Origin: Methylococcaceae bacterium | GTDB taxonomy: Bacteria; Pseudomonadota; Gammaproteobacteria; Methylococcales; Methylomonadaceae | Direction: 5' to 3' | DNA length: 8,431 bases | Assembly: GCA_013140465.1 (NCBI GenBank) | Contig: JABFST010000248.1 | Span: 1-8,431, forward strand | The notes under the pieces: generated by a model | Database searches by the model: none | Seen by the model: only the letters and a program-made list of their open reading frames with translations | Told to the model about the DNA's origin: nothing | Part shown: positions 1 through 6,781 of the stretch, piece by piece | Layout: each line of letters begins with the position of its first letter | Numbering within the stretch: the first letter of the stretch is position 1 | Program-made: the position numbers and the translations under genes

Positions 1-127
1 CGCCCGCCTATATTTTCCTGATTCCCACTTATGCGGTCATGTGGTTTATAGGCCGTCACTGGGCGCAATTGTGGGTGTCCAACTGGGCGCAACTGGCACA
101 ATCAAGCGCGGGTTTGGTTCTGGCAAG
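1..127. repeat. Terminal direct repeat, left copy (contig end overlap)
   Basis: Bases 1-127 are identical to 8305-8431 in the same orientation, with no mismatch that I could find. The repeat starts and stops inside a coding frame with no inverted ends or target-site signature, so it looks like an assembly overlap marking a circular contig rather than a biological repeat. Confidence 0.95.
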
Positions 128-335
128 CTCGCTGGCTTTCCTTATTTCCAATGCGAGTTTTTATTTGTTTTCAGGGAAGTTTGGCGAGTTGTCATGGCTG
201 GCTTATAGTGGGCGCGTAGCCCATTATTATCCTTTATATTTAGGGTCTACCGTCGTTTACGGCTTGCTGGCTTGGGGTGGGGTGTATTTGTTTAAAGCCT
301 TGGTTGAACACAAAGCCCATCAGGACAGCACGTAA
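1..335 (+). CDS. C-terminal part of a B12-linked integral membrane protein (DUF6580/ECF S-component-like)
   Basis: This is the 3' part of a gene whose 5' part lies at 8070-8431. The frame is open from the first base (first full codon at 3) and ends with TAA at 333-335. Joined through the 127-bp end overlap it makes a 189-residue protein, and this part supplies roughly residues 79-189. Hydrophobic segments lie at about 81-96, 113-135 and 157-178 of the joined protein, with a short basic/polar C-terminus. The stretch FLISNASFYLFSG (about 125-137), followed by a Tyr/Pro-rich loop and a final helix, resembles the second half of DUF6580/ECF S-component-like small transport proteins. That resemblance is from memory and moderate. 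The nearest neighbours on the joined sequence are cobD upstream and cbiA downstream, both on the same strand, which suggests a role in uptake of cobalt, a corrinoid or a precursor. The substrate cannot be told from sequence. Confidence 0.7.
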   Translation, partial: PAYIFLIPTYAVMWFIGRHWAQLWVSNWAQLAQSSAGLVLASSLAFLISNASFYLFSGKFGELSWLAYSGRVAHYYPLYLGSTVVYGLLAWGGVYLFKALVEHKAHQDST

Positions 336-365
336 TAATATAGATCATGCTTGCTAGCAGCATAT

Positions 366-464
366 AGACAGCCTTTTTAACGTCTGTCTGTTAGGAGTGT
401 AGGTGCGAATTAACTCGCACCTATTACTAGCAATACGTTATCCATCTAAGCTAAAACCACTGTA
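366..464 (+). repeat. MITE-like repeat family A, copy 1
   Basis: A segment of about 99 bp closely resembles 3622-3716 in the same orientation (about 85% identical by eye). Shared blocks include TTTTTAACGTCTG near the left end, the central palindrome, CACTAGCAA/TACTAGCAA, and AAGCTAAAACCACTGTA at the right end. The ends are weak inverted repeats of the form ACAG(C/T)G..TTTTA, degenerate on the left here. This copy has GTCTGTCTG where copy 2 has GTCTG, a 4-bp tandem duplication. There is no coding capacity. It looks like a small non-autonomous element; the transposase that moved it is not in the window. Confidence 0.75.
400..423. repeat. Palindrome at the centre of repeat A copy 1
   Basis: TAGGTGCGA and TCGCACCTA form a 9-bp stem around ATTAAC. 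It would fold as a stable hairpin in RNA from either strand. It lies between the membrane protein gene and cbiA and has no T-tract, so a terminator role is only possible. Confidence 0.7.
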
Positions 465-556
465 CTGTAAACGTCATATTTTTGTTTTTTTAGTTAGGGT
501 ACGCACAGCCTATCCTACGCTAGGTTATAAGTAGCGAAAACATGTCCGTTCGCAGT
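464..556 (+). repeat. MITE-like repeat family B, copy 1
   Basis: An element of about 93 bp with imperfect terminal inverted repeats: the left end ACTGTAAACGTCATATTTTTG matches the reverse complement of the right end (535-556), which reads ACTGCGAACGGACATGTTTT. Both ends and the adjoining T-rich and AGGGT(A/G)CGC stretches are shared with the larger copy at 2449-2590, in the same orientation. It directly abuts the right end of repeat A copy 1, so the whole gap before cbiA is repeat-derived. The cbiA promoter must therefore lie in or beside these elements. Confidence 0.65.
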
Positions 557-619
557 ATATTCATTTGGTTGAGCAGAACAGCGTTGTTTCCCTTACCAGC
601 CATTTCATAAATACACCCC

Positions 620-1900
620 ATGCCGACATTAAATCGTCCTGCCTTGTTAGTGTCCGCACCTGCTTCCGGGCAAGGCAAGACGCTAGTCACCGCCGCATTG
701 GCGCGTGCTTGGCGCAACCAAGGCCACACCGTGCAGGCGTTTAAATGCGGCCCTGATTTTATCGACGGGATGATTTTGCAAACCGCTACAGGCCGCCCTG
801 TCTATAATGTAGATTTGGGGATGTGTGGGCTGGACGATGGCAAAGCGCAGCTGTATCGCGCCGCCGAAACCGCAGATGTGCTGATTGTCGAAGGGGTCAT
901 GGGTTTGTATGATGGCATACCATCCACCGCCGACCTCGCCAAAGCCTTTAACTTGCCTGTGGCCTTGGTGATTGATGCCAGCGGCATGGCGCAAACCTTT
1001 GCCGCTGTTGCTGCGGGTTTATATGCGTTTGATAGCGTATTAGTCCGCGCCGGGGTGATTGCCAACAAGGTGGGTAGCCTAGGCCATGCCACGATGTTAC
1101 AAGCTGCGCTAACGACAGTTATTCCCTCAACACCTTGGTTAGGCGCGTTATTAAAGGATCAACGGCTGTGTTTGCCCGAGCGGCATTTAGGCTTGCACTT
1201 AGCCGATGAGATAACGGACTTAGAGGTGCGTATAGCCGCTGCTGCGCAACTGTTGGCGGAAAACAATGCCCTCCCTTTACCGCCGATAACGGATTTTGCC
1301 GCACCGATGGCAACCCACCCGCCGCCTTTATTGCGCGGCAAAACGATTGCCGTTGCGCGTGATGCGGCATTTTGCTTTATCTACCCTGCCAATATTGATT
1401 GCCTGATAGCTTTAGGGGCAACAGTGGTTTATTTTTCACCGTTACATGATGTGGCGTTGCCTGATGCCGATGCTTACTGGCTACCCGGCGGTTATCCTGA
1501 ATTACATGCGGATATTATCAGCCAAAATAATTCGCTGCGTGAGGGTTTGGGTAACGCCGTACAGGCAGGCAAGCCGCTGTTGGCGGAATGTGGCGGCATG
1601 ATGGTCTTGGGGGAGGCACTTAATGGTGTGCCGATGTGCGGCTTGCTGGCAGGGCAGAGTGTTATCCAAGCAAAATTACAGGGTTTAGGGACACAGTATC
1701 TGGACACCCCAACAGGCACAATAGGGGCGCACACCTTTCATTATGGACGGTTTGATACTGACATCCCGCCCGCTTTTATTGCCAGTAGCCGCTATGGACA
1801 GGGCGAGGCGGTGTATCGGCAAGGTGTTGTCACCGCTAGTTTTTTACACTTTTATTTTCCGTCCAATCCGATTTTTGCCGCGCAACTGTTCTTGCCATAA
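620..1900 (+). CDS. cbiA: Cobyrinic (or hydrogenobyrinic) acid a,c-diamide synthase
   Basis: This enzyme uses glutamine and ATP to amidate the a and c side chains of the corrin ring, in the cytoplasm. The 426-residue protein has the expected two-domain layout. The N-terminal ATPase domain carries the P-loop APASGQGKT at 13-21, the KCGPDFID motif at 42-49 and EGVMGLYDG at 91-99. The C-terminal glutamine amidotransferase domain carries the WLPGGYPE motif at 287-294, the nucleophile Cys324 in AECGG, and FLHFYFPSNP at 408-417 with the likely catalytic His410. Length is slightly below the usual 430-460. The start is fixed: an in-frame TAA lies at 608-610 and ATG 620 is the first start after it. 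No Shine-Dalgarno sequence precedes it. The sequence does not tell whether the aerobic (CobB) or anaerobic (CbiA) substrate is used. The gene stands alone on its strand and converges on cobU 12 bp away. Confidence 0.96.
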   Translation: MPTLNRPALLVSAPASGQGKTLVTAALARAWRNQGHTVQAFKCGPDFIDGMILQTATGRPVYNVDLGMCGLDDGKAQLYRAAETADVLIVEGVMGLYDGIPSTADLAKAFNLPVALVIDASGMAQTFAAVAAGLYAFDSVLVRAGVIANKVGSLGHATMLQAALTTVIPSTPWLGALLKDQRLCLPERHLGLHLADEITDLEVRIAAAAQLLAENNALPLPPITDFAAPMATHPPPLLRGKTIAVARDAAFCFIYPANIDCLIALGATVVYFSPLHDVALPDADAYWLPGGYPELHADIISQNNSLREGLGNAVQAGKPLLAECGGMMVLGEALNGVPMCGLLAGQSVIQAKLQGLGTQYLDTPTGTIGAHTFHYGRFDTDIPPAFIASSRYGQGEAVYRQGVVTASFLHFYFPSNPIFAAQLFLP

Positions 1901-1912
1901 AAAACCACAGAC

Positions 1913-2416
1913 TTATTTTAGGGCCAGTTTTAACCCCGCACTGCAAAGAAACACCGCGTCGCAGTGTTCACCCATCAGTTGTGCGGCTTTGCCGGATAAA
2001 TCCACAAATTGACGGGCGAGTTTGTTGTCAGGAATAATGCCTAAGCCCACCTCATTATGCACAAACACCACATCACCAGGCAAGGCCAACACGGCGGCAA
2101 GTTCCGCCAAAATGTCGGTTTCGGGGATGTGGTGGTAAAGCATATTGTTGAGCCACATGGACACACATTCCACCAGCACTGGGCGTTGGCAGTTTTGCAG
2201 GGTGGTTAGCAAGTGCAGCGGTTGCTCTAGGGTGATAAATAAGTCTTGGCGGCGTTGTTGATGTATCCGCACCCGTTCGTGCAGTTCGTCATCAAAAAAC
2301 TCGGTGGTCGCCAGATAATACGGTTTGCTGTCAAGGCAGGCCAGATTTTGCAACAGATAGTGTTCAGCCAAGCGTGATTTACCGCTTTTGATGCCGCCAA
2401 TAAATAAAGTTTTCAT
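1913..2416 (-). CDS. cobU: Bifunctional adenosylcobinamide kinase / adenosylcobinamide-phosphate guanylyltransferase
   Basis: CobU phosphorylates adenosylcobinamide and then transfers GMP to give adenosylcobinamide-GDP, the substrate of CobS. The 167-residue product has the P-loop GGIKSGKS at 7-14, YLATTEFFDDE at 34-44, and the RVRIHQQRR segment at 48-56, whose His52 aligns with the histidine that is guanylylated in the Salmonella enzyme. It also has VLVECVSMWLNN at 80-91 and the strongly conserved NEVGLGIIPDN at 121-131. The family usually has Asp in the VLVD.. strand; here it is Glu83, a conservative change. Length is slightly short (family about 170-190) but nothing is missing. The ATG at 2414-2416 places the P-loop correctly; no Shine-Dalgarno sequence is visible. 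It lies downstream of cbiB on the same strand, 211 bp away, with a MITE-like element in between. Confidence 0.95.
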   Translation of the reverse strand: MKTLFIGGIKSGKSRLAEHYLLQNLACLDSKPYYLATTEFFDDELHERVRIHQQRRQDLFITLEQPLHLLTTLQNCQRPVLVECVSMWLNNMLYHHIPETDILAELAAVLALPGDVVFVHNEVGLGIIPDNKLARQFVDLSGKAAQLMGEHCDAVFLCSAGLKLALK

Positions 2417-2483
2417 ACAGGGGGATAAGAAGTAAGGGTGAATGGTATGCTGTAAACGGTCAACTTTTTGGTTTTTTAGGTAG

Positions 2484-2500
2484 GGTGCGCTGTGCGCACC
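2484..2500. repeat. Hairpin, GGTGCGC stem
   Basis: GGTGCGC, loop TGT, GCGCACC: a perfect 7-bp stem with a 3-base loop inside repeat B copy 2. It is similar in style to REP-like palindromes. Confidence 0.7.
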
Positions 2501-2527
2501 TTTAAAAATAACGGGTAAAAAATCAAT

Positions 2528-2552
2528 GTGGGGTACGCAAAGCGTACCCCAC
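2528..2552. repeat. Strong hairpin, GTGGGGTACGC stem
   Basis: GTGGGGTACGC (2528-2538), loop AAA, GCGTACCCCAC (2542-2552): a perfect 11-bp stem, the strongest hairpin in the window. It has no T-tract on either side, so it is more likely a REP/MITE core than an intrinsic terminator. It would be transcribed in any cbiB-cobU message. Confidence 0.8.
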
Positions 2553-2627
2553 GGTCGATTATAAAAGGCAAAAACATGACCGTTTGTAGTGTAAGTTTTG
2601 ATGGCCTATGCTGTAAAACAAAAGGGC

Positions 2628-3524
2628 TTAAGCCAACCAGCTTCCCAAGAATAACAGGCCCAACACCACGCCATTAATCCGGGGTTTCATGGCAAGTGCT
2701 TCGGTTAACACGCCAACCGTCAGCGGACGCTTAGCCAGTCCTAAGCTGGGTTTGTGTTTAAGTTGGCCATGATAGCTGGCATCGCCACCTAAGGCCACGC
2801 CTAATGCACCTGCCATTGCGGCAATCGGGTAGCCAGCGTTAGGGCTTTCCAGGTTATTGCCGTCGCGGATGAGGCACTGCCAAGCCAGCTCTTTATCAGC
2901 GGCGATTAACACGATTAACAGGGCTGTCAGACGTGCGGGCAGGTAGTTTGCCGCATCATCCAATAACGCAGCGGCTTTGCCAAAATTTATGTAGTGTGGG
3001 GTTTTGTAGGCCACCATCGAGTCTAAGGTGTTGATGGCTTTGTAGACGGCAATCCCAGGCAAACCGAATAACAACAGATAAAATAACGGTGCAATCACCC
3101 CGTCGCTTAAGTTTTCTGCCCAGGTTTCTAAGGCGGCTTTGATGATGTCGGTTTCGGTCATCGCCTCGGTATCGCGGCTGACCAGATAACTTAACGCGAG
3201 TTTTGGCTGTTCGGCGGTTATAATGTGCGCCACACTGCCATGCAACATATTCATCGCCAAGCCTGTGGATGCGCATACCGACAATAACACCAGCCCCAGC
3301 CAATTGGGTAGCCATTGGCTAACCGCCACGATGGCCACACTGGCCAAGTAAACACAGCTGATAAGTCCTAGCACGAGGGCTAAACCCGTAGTGACACGGT
3401 CACGATAAAACCGTTGTTCAAATGCACTGATAACATCACCCATGAACATAACGGGGTGCTTGCAGGGCAATTCACCGATGAGTAGGTCTAGGCTATAAGC
3501 CAATAAGGCGAGTTCAAAATACAT
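2628..3524 (-). CDS. cbiB: Adenosylcobinamide-phosphate synthase (CbiB; called CobD in the aerobic nomenclature)
   Basis: CbiB is an inner-membrane enzyme that attaches (R)-1-amino-2-propanol phosphate to the f side chain of adenosylcobyric acid. The 298-residue protein shows the family's N-terminal DLLIGELP..HPV segment (13-24), hydrophobic helices at about 46-69, 75-93 and 142-162, and the hallmark motifs LVSRDTE (114-120), ETWAENLSDGVIAPLFY (133-149), YKAINTLDSMVAYK (161-174) and ESPNAGYPIAAMAGALGV (226-243). Family members commonly read MVGYK where this has MVAYK, a small change. The length is near the usual 300-320. No Shine-Dalgarno sequence precedes the ATG, but the N-terminus fits the family. 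It is divergent from bluB across 239 bp and probably transcribed towards cobU. Its aminopropanol phosphate would come from the decarboxylase at 6782-7801. Confidence 0.95.
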   Translation of the reverse strand: MYFELALLAYSLDLLIGELPCKHPVMFMGDVISAFEQRFYRDRVTTGLALVLGLISCVYLASVAIVAVSQWLPNWLGLVLLSVCASTGLAMNMLHGSVAHIITAEQPKLALSYLVSRDTEAMTETDIIKAALETWAENLSDGVIAPLFYLLLFGLPGIAVYKAINTLDSMVAYKTPHYINFGKAAALLDDAANYLPARLTALLIVLIAADKELAWQCLIRDGNNLESPNAGYPIAAMAGALGVALGGDASYHGQLKHKPSLGLAKRPLTVGVLTEALAMKPRINGVVLGLLFLGSWLA

Positions 3525-3565
3525 GGTGGTGATGGTTTTGGCGTGTGGAGGGGAAAGGCAAGCAA

Positions 3566-3581
3566 GGGTGTTTAAATACCC
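3566..3581. promoter_or_regulatory. Near-perfect 16-bp palindrome in the divergent cbiB/bluB region
   Basis: GGGTGTTTAAATACCC pairs with itself at all positions if one G-T pair is allowed. It lies 42-57 bases upstream of the cbiB start, a position suited to an operator or to the minus-strand promoter. I recognise no known regulator site; function is inference. Confidence 0.3.
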
Positions 3582-3621
3582 GCCTGCGCACTACTGGGCT
3601 GCATTTTAACATAATGGCTAC

Positions 3622-3716
3622 TTACAGCGTTTTTAACGTCTGTTAGGACGGAGGTGCGAATTAATTCGCACCTACCACTAGCAAAACGTTATTAACCCAA
3701 GCTAAAACCACTGTAA
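3622..3716 (+). repeat. MITE-like repeat family A, copy 2
   Basis: A 95-bp element with inverted ends: TTACAGCGTTTTTA on the left, and the reverse complement of the right end reads TTACAGTGGTTTTA. The centre is a perfect 22-bp palindrome (3652-3673) built on AGGTGCGAATT. The same element, in the same orientation, lies at 366-464. It occupies most of the leader region of bluB. No clear target-site duplication is visible. Confidence 0.78.
3652..3673. repeat. Perfect 22-bp palindrome at the centre of repeat A copy 2
   Basis: The half-site AGGTGCGAATT is followed directly by its reverse complement AATTCGCACCT, with no spacer. The matching palindrome in copy 1 differs at one base, so the symmetry is conserved between copies. 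Confidence 0.8.
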
Positions 3717-3763
3717 TAAAGAGCCATAACCTCCATTAATCTTACTGCCAAGCTGACAAAACC

Positions 3764-4417
3764 ATGCCCTTTAGAGCTACACCACACGCCTATACCGACC
3801 CCGAACGCGCGGCTGTTTACCGTGCCATTTATGAACGCCGCGATATGCGCCATTTTTTGCCCGATGCGCTGGCCCCTGAGGTGTTAACCCGCCTTCTCAA
3901 CGCCGCCCACCACGCCCCTAGCGTTGGTTTTATGCAGCCGTGGCGGTTTATCCGCATCACCCGGCCTGAATTGCGCACCGCCTTACATGCCCTGGTCGAG
4001 CAAGAACGCATAGCGACTGCCCGGGCGTTGGCTGCGCGTGAGGAGGAGTTCATGAAGCTTAAGGTGGAAGGGCTGTTGGAATGTGCTGAAGTGTTGGTTG
4101 CGGCCTTATGTGACCAGCGTGAACAGCATATTTTTGGCCGCCGTACTTTGCCGGAAATGGATGTGGCCTCGTTAGCCTGCGCTTTGCAGAATATGTGGCT
4201 GGCGGCCCGCGCCGAAGGCATCGGCATGGGTTGGGTGTCATTATTTGAGGTGGCGGCGTTAAAAACCCTATTAAACATGCCCGAAGGTAGCCATCCACTG
4301 GCGATAGTGTGTTTAGGCCATGTCCCTGCGTTTTATGACAAGCCGATGCTGGAACAGCAGCAATGGGCAGAACGTCAAGTGCTGGATGATTTGATATTTG
4401 AAAACTCATGGATATGA
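3764..4417 (+). CDS. bluB: 5,6-dimethylbenzimidazole synthase
   Basis: BluB cleaves reduced flavin mononucleotide with oxygen to make 5,6-dimethylbenzimidazole, the lower base of B12, so its presence points to an organism that meets oxygen. The 217-residue nitroreductase-fold protein has YERRDMRHF at 23-31 with Asp27, matching the essential Asp32 of the Sinorhizobium enzyme, the flavin-binding [14 protein letters not shown] at 49-62, and GMGWVSLFE at 154-162 with Ser159, matching Ser167. The [10 protein letters not shown] and AIVCLGHVP segments are also typical. The start is constrained by an in-frame TAA at 3737-3739; ATG 3764 is the first start after it, and no Shine-Dalgarno sequence is present. 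It is the first gene of a five-gene run and overlaps cobT, which uses its product. Confidence 0.96.
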   Translation: MPFRATPHAYTDPERAAVYRAIYERRDMRHFLPDALAPEVLTRLLNAAHHAPSVGFMQPWRFIRITRPELRTALHALVEQERIATARALAAREEEFMKLKVEGLLECAEVLVAALCDQREQHIFGRRTLPEMDVASLACALQNMWLAARAEGIGMGWVSLFEVAALKTLLNMPEGSHPLAIVCLGHVPAFYDKPMLEQQQWAERQVLDDLIFENSWI

Positions 4418-5493
4418 CCATGCCTTTAGACTTTGTTGTCCCACCTTTAGATACCCGGCTACGTTCAGCCCTTACCGATAAAATAAACGGCAAAACCAAA
4501 CCTCTAGGGGCTTTGGGGGCGTTGGAAGACCTTGCCTTGCGCATAGGGCTGATCCAACAAAGCGTAACACCGCAGTTAAACCTGCCCGCCTTAATGGTGT
4601 TTGCGGGCGACCACGGTATTGCGGCGGCGGGTGTGAGCGCGTATCCGCAAGCAGTGACAGCACAAATGGTGGCGAACTTTTTGGCGGGCGGTGCAGCGAT
4701 CAATGTGTTTACCCGCCAGCATGGCCTCGCTTTGCAGGTGGTGGATGCGGGCGTGAATGCTGAGTTGGTGGCGCATCCCCAGCTTATCGATGCCAAAATC
4801 GCTTACGGTACAAACAATATGTTAAGCGAACCTGCCATGACCGATGCCCAGTGTTTAAAGGCGATACAAACAGGCGCGGAGTTGGTGGCCAAGCAATTTG
4901 CGCTAGGTTGCAATTGTATTGGTTTTGGCGAAATGGGTATAGGTAATACCTCGTCGGCGGCACTTTTAATGCACAGTTTGACGGGCTTGCCTTTAGCGCA
5001 GTGCGTAGGCAGAGGGACGGGCTTATCCGATGCCCAGTTGGCGCATAAGCTGGCGGTGTTGCAACAGGTTTTAGTCCGCCATGCACTTTTAAGGCAAGCG
5101 CACACCGATAGGCCGCAGCACGCCTTGCATAGCCTCGCCACGGTTGGCGGTTTTGAAATCGCCATGATGGTCGGCGCACTGCTTAAGGCCGCTGAATGTG
5201 GCATGATACTGATGATTGATGGCTTTATTGCCAGTAGTGCCTTGCTGGTGGCGAGTGCTTGTTGTCCAGCGGTGTTGGCTTATTGCATTTTTAGCCATGT
5301 CTCGAATGAGCAAGGCCATCAGGTTTTATTAAACCATTTCAATGCCACCGCCCTGCTTAATTTGGATTTGCGCTTGGGTGAAGGGTCGGGCGTGGCTTTG
5401 GCATTCCCCTTATTGCAATCGGCGGTGTTGTTTTTGCATGAGATGGCGAGCTTTTCCGAAGCGGGTGTAGATTCCAACTCATGCTGCCTTTAA
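4408..5493 (+). CDS. cobT: Nicotinate-nucleotide--dimethylbenzimidazole phosphoribosyltransferase
   Basis: CobT joins dimethylbenzimidazole to the ribose phosphate of nicotinate mononucleotide, giving alpha-ribazole phosphate for CobS. The 361-residue protein carries the family motifs in order: [12 protein letters not shown] (29-40), [16 protein letters not shown] (65-80), [16 protein letters not shown] (172-187, with Glu175), VGRGTG (200-205), [14 protein letters not shown] (244-257), [13 protein letters not shown] (270-282), [10 protein letters not shown] (295-304) and LRLGEGSG (321-328). Glu325 matches the catalytic Glu317 of the Salmonella enzyme. Length is normal (about 340-360). The ATG given overlaps the bluB end by 10 bases. 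ATG 4414, in the same frame, forms a classic ATGA overlap with the bluB stop (4414-4417) and is an equally good start; ATG 4420 is a third option. No Shine-Dalgarno sequence is seen, so translational coupling is likely. Confidence 0.96.
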   Translation: MDMTMPLDFVVPPLDTRLRSALTDKINGKTKPLGALGALEDLALRIGLIQQSVTPQLNLPALMVFAGDHGIAAAGVSAYPQAVTAQMVANFLAGGAAINVFTRQHGLALQVVDAGVNAELVAHPQLIDAKIAYGTNNMLSEPAMTDAQCLKAIQTGAELVAKQFALGCNCIGFGEMGIGNTSSAALLMHSLTGLPLAQCVGRGTGLSDAQLAHKLAVLQQVLVRHALLRQAHTDRPQHALHSLATVGGFEIAMMVGALLKAAECGMILMIDGFIASSALLVASACCPAVLAYCIFSHVSNEQGHQVLLNHFNATALLNLDLRLGEGSGVALAFPLLQSAVLFLHEMASFSEAGVDSNSCCL

Positions 5494-6233
5494 ACTGTCA
5501 TCGTTTACAACTGGCACTCAGCTTTTATACCCGTTTGCCCAGTGTTGGCGTACTCGATTACACACAGTTACCCCAATCGGCAATTTATTTGCCCGTGGTC
5601 GGGTGGTTGGTCGGCGGGGTTTCGGCACTGGCGTTTTATCTGGCGGTACAGGTTTGGACAGCAGTTACGGCAACGGTTATTGCGCTGGCAGTGGCGATTC
5701 TGTTGACGGGGGGCTTGCATGAGGATGGCTTTGCTGATGTGTGTGATGGCTTTGGTGGCGGATGGGGCAAAAGCCAAATTTTAGCCATCATGAAAGACTC
5801 GCATATTGGCGTTTATGCGCTGCTAGGATTGCTGGTGCTGATGGCATTAAAGCTGAGTCTACTCACGGCGTTGCCCATTGCCGCAGTGCCTGGTGTTATG
5901 TTGGCGGCGCACAGCATAAGCCGATTGCAGCCGCTATCGCTGATGCACTGTTACCCTTATGCGCGCACTGGCGACAGCAAAGCCTCGGTGGCGGTCTACA
6001 AACCCAGCCGTAAAGAACTGCTGTATGCCGCCGGACTGGCGTGTCTACCCTTATGGCTGTTGCCGGGATTGTGTAGCTGGGCGGTTATCCCCGTCGTGGT
6101 CGTCAACCAGTGTCTGGGCACTTATTTCTACCGCCACATTGGCGGCTATACGGGCGATTGTTTGGGTGCTAGCCAACAAATTGCCGAACTTGTTTTTTAT
6201 TTAAGTGTGAGTGCCTTATGGAAATTTATTTAA
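5481..6233 (+). CDS. cobS: Adenosylcobinamide-GDP ribazoletransferase (cobalamin 5'-phosphate synthase)
   Basis: CobS is an inner-membrane enzyme that joins adenosylcobinamide-GDP (from CobU) to alpha-ribazole phosphate (from CobT), closing the nucleotide loop. The 250-residue protein is rich in hydrophobic segments (about 36-56, 60-77, 109-130, 132-146, 183-209 and 235-247). It has the family hallmark [20 protein letters not shown] at 75-94, a conserved acidic cluster likely to bind the metal, followed by [14 protein letters not shown] (100-113). Near the C-terminus it has [16 protein letters not shown] (221-236). The N-terminal [10 protein letters not shown] is also typical. The start overlaps the cobT end by 13 bases, and no Shine-Dalgarno sequence is seen, which fits coupled translation. 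Confidence 0.96.
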   Translation: MLPLNCHRLQLALSFYTRLPSVGVLDYTQLPQSAIYLPVVGWLVGGVSALAFYLAVQVWTAVTATVIALAVAILLTGGLHEDGFADVCDGFGGGWGKSQILAIMKDSHIGVYALLGLLVLMALKLSLLTALPIAAVPGVMLAAHSISRLQPLSLMHCYPYARTGDSKASVAVYKPSRKELLYAAGLACLPLWLLPGLCSWAVIPVVVVNQCLGTYFYRHIGGYTGDCLGASQQIAELVFYLSVSALWKFI

Positions 6234-6781
6234 TTCGCCACACCCAAGCCGCCGATGCGGCAGGCTTGTGTTATGGCCAAACCGATGTCGGCTTGGCGGA
6301 CAGTTTTCCTGAAGATCTGCAAGCCGTAGCGGACAAATTGCCCGATTTTGCCGATGATTGCCGCGTGTTTAGCAGCCCCTTGTCGCGCTGTGTGCAATTG
6401 GCGGAAAACCTGTTCGACCAAGTTGACACCGATGCGCGTATCCAAGAATTGTATTTTGGTGATTGGGAAGGGCAACGCTTTGAAGGGATTGATGCCGCAG
6501 CGTTACAACATTGGATGGATAATTTTGCCACCGAAAAACCGCCCAATGGCGAAAGCTTCGCCGATTTATACCAGCGTACTGGCGAGTTTTGGCAACAGCT
6601 GATGACAATAGACGCAGCGCAGGTGGTAATCGTGACCCATGCTGGGGTTATCCGGGCACTATTGGCCCGGGTGTTAAACCTGCCGCCCACCAGTGCCTTC
6701 CAATTTCGTATTGATGCGGGTTCGGTGCATAAATTGCAGTGCCTGGCAAACTACACTTACATCGACTACATAAATTTATAA
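6218..6781 (+). CDS. cobC: Alpha-ribazole phosphatase / adenosylcobalamin 5'-phosphate phosphatase (histidine phosphatase family)
   Basis: CobC removes the phosphate from alpha-ribazole phosphate or, more likely in the pathway, from the adenosylcobalamin phosphate made by CobS. The 187-residue protein is a histidine phosphatase with LIRHTQ at 5-10 (phospho-acceptor His8, Arg7), SSPLSRC at 52-58 (Arg57), ELYFGDWEG at 77-85 (Glu77, likely proton donor) and VTHAGVIRALLA at 139-150 (His141). All catalytic residues are present. Other phosphatases of this superfamily look similar, but the position directly after cobS makes the CobC assignment strong. It overlaps cobS by 16 bases and its TAA directly abuts the next ATG. 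Confidence 0.92.
   Translation: MEIYLIRHTQAADAAGLCYGQTDVGLADSFPEDLQAVADKLPDFADDCRVFSSPLSRCVQLAENLFDQVDTDARIQELYFGDWEGQRFEGIDAAALQHWMDNFATEKPPNGESFADLYQRTGEFWQQLMTIDAAQVVIVTHAGVIRALLARVLNLPPTSAFQFRIDAGSVHKLQCLANYTYIDYINL

Larger units (their letters stand above)
2449..2590 (+). repeat. MITE-like repeat family B, copy 2
   Basis: A 142-bp element bounded by inverted repeats: left GCTGTAAACGGTCA (2449-2462) against right TGACCGTTTGTAGT (2577-2590) pair at 11 of 14 positions, and the match resumes at TTTTTG further in. The interior holds two hairpins (2484-2500 and 2528-2552). Ends and flanking T-rich segments match copy 1 at 464-556, which lacks the second hairpin. It has no coding capacity. It sits inside the cbiB-cobU minus-strand unit, where its hairpins could affect read-through or mRNA stability. 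Confidence 0.75.

Noticed and set aside
1..127. Terminal repeat as a biological long terminal repeat or attachment site
   Set aside because: It lies within one coding frame, has no inverted ends, and its length equals a common assembly k-mer.
347..363. ATGCT..AGCAT hairpin just after the membrane protein gene as a terminator
   Set aside because: The stem is only 5 bp, with no T-tract; too weak to call.
366..3716. Repeats as a CRISPR array
   Set aside because: Copies are few, widely spaced, of different families and separated by genes.
4059..4796. Long open frame on the minus strand across bluB and cobT
   Set aside because: It lies opposite two clearly conserved genes, and its product is rich in Ala, Cys, Arg and Pro without any recognisable motif. 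It is a by-product of codon bias.
4803..5204. Minus-strand open frame opposite cobT
   Set aside because: It is fully antisense to conserved cobT motifs and has no plausible start signal or family features.
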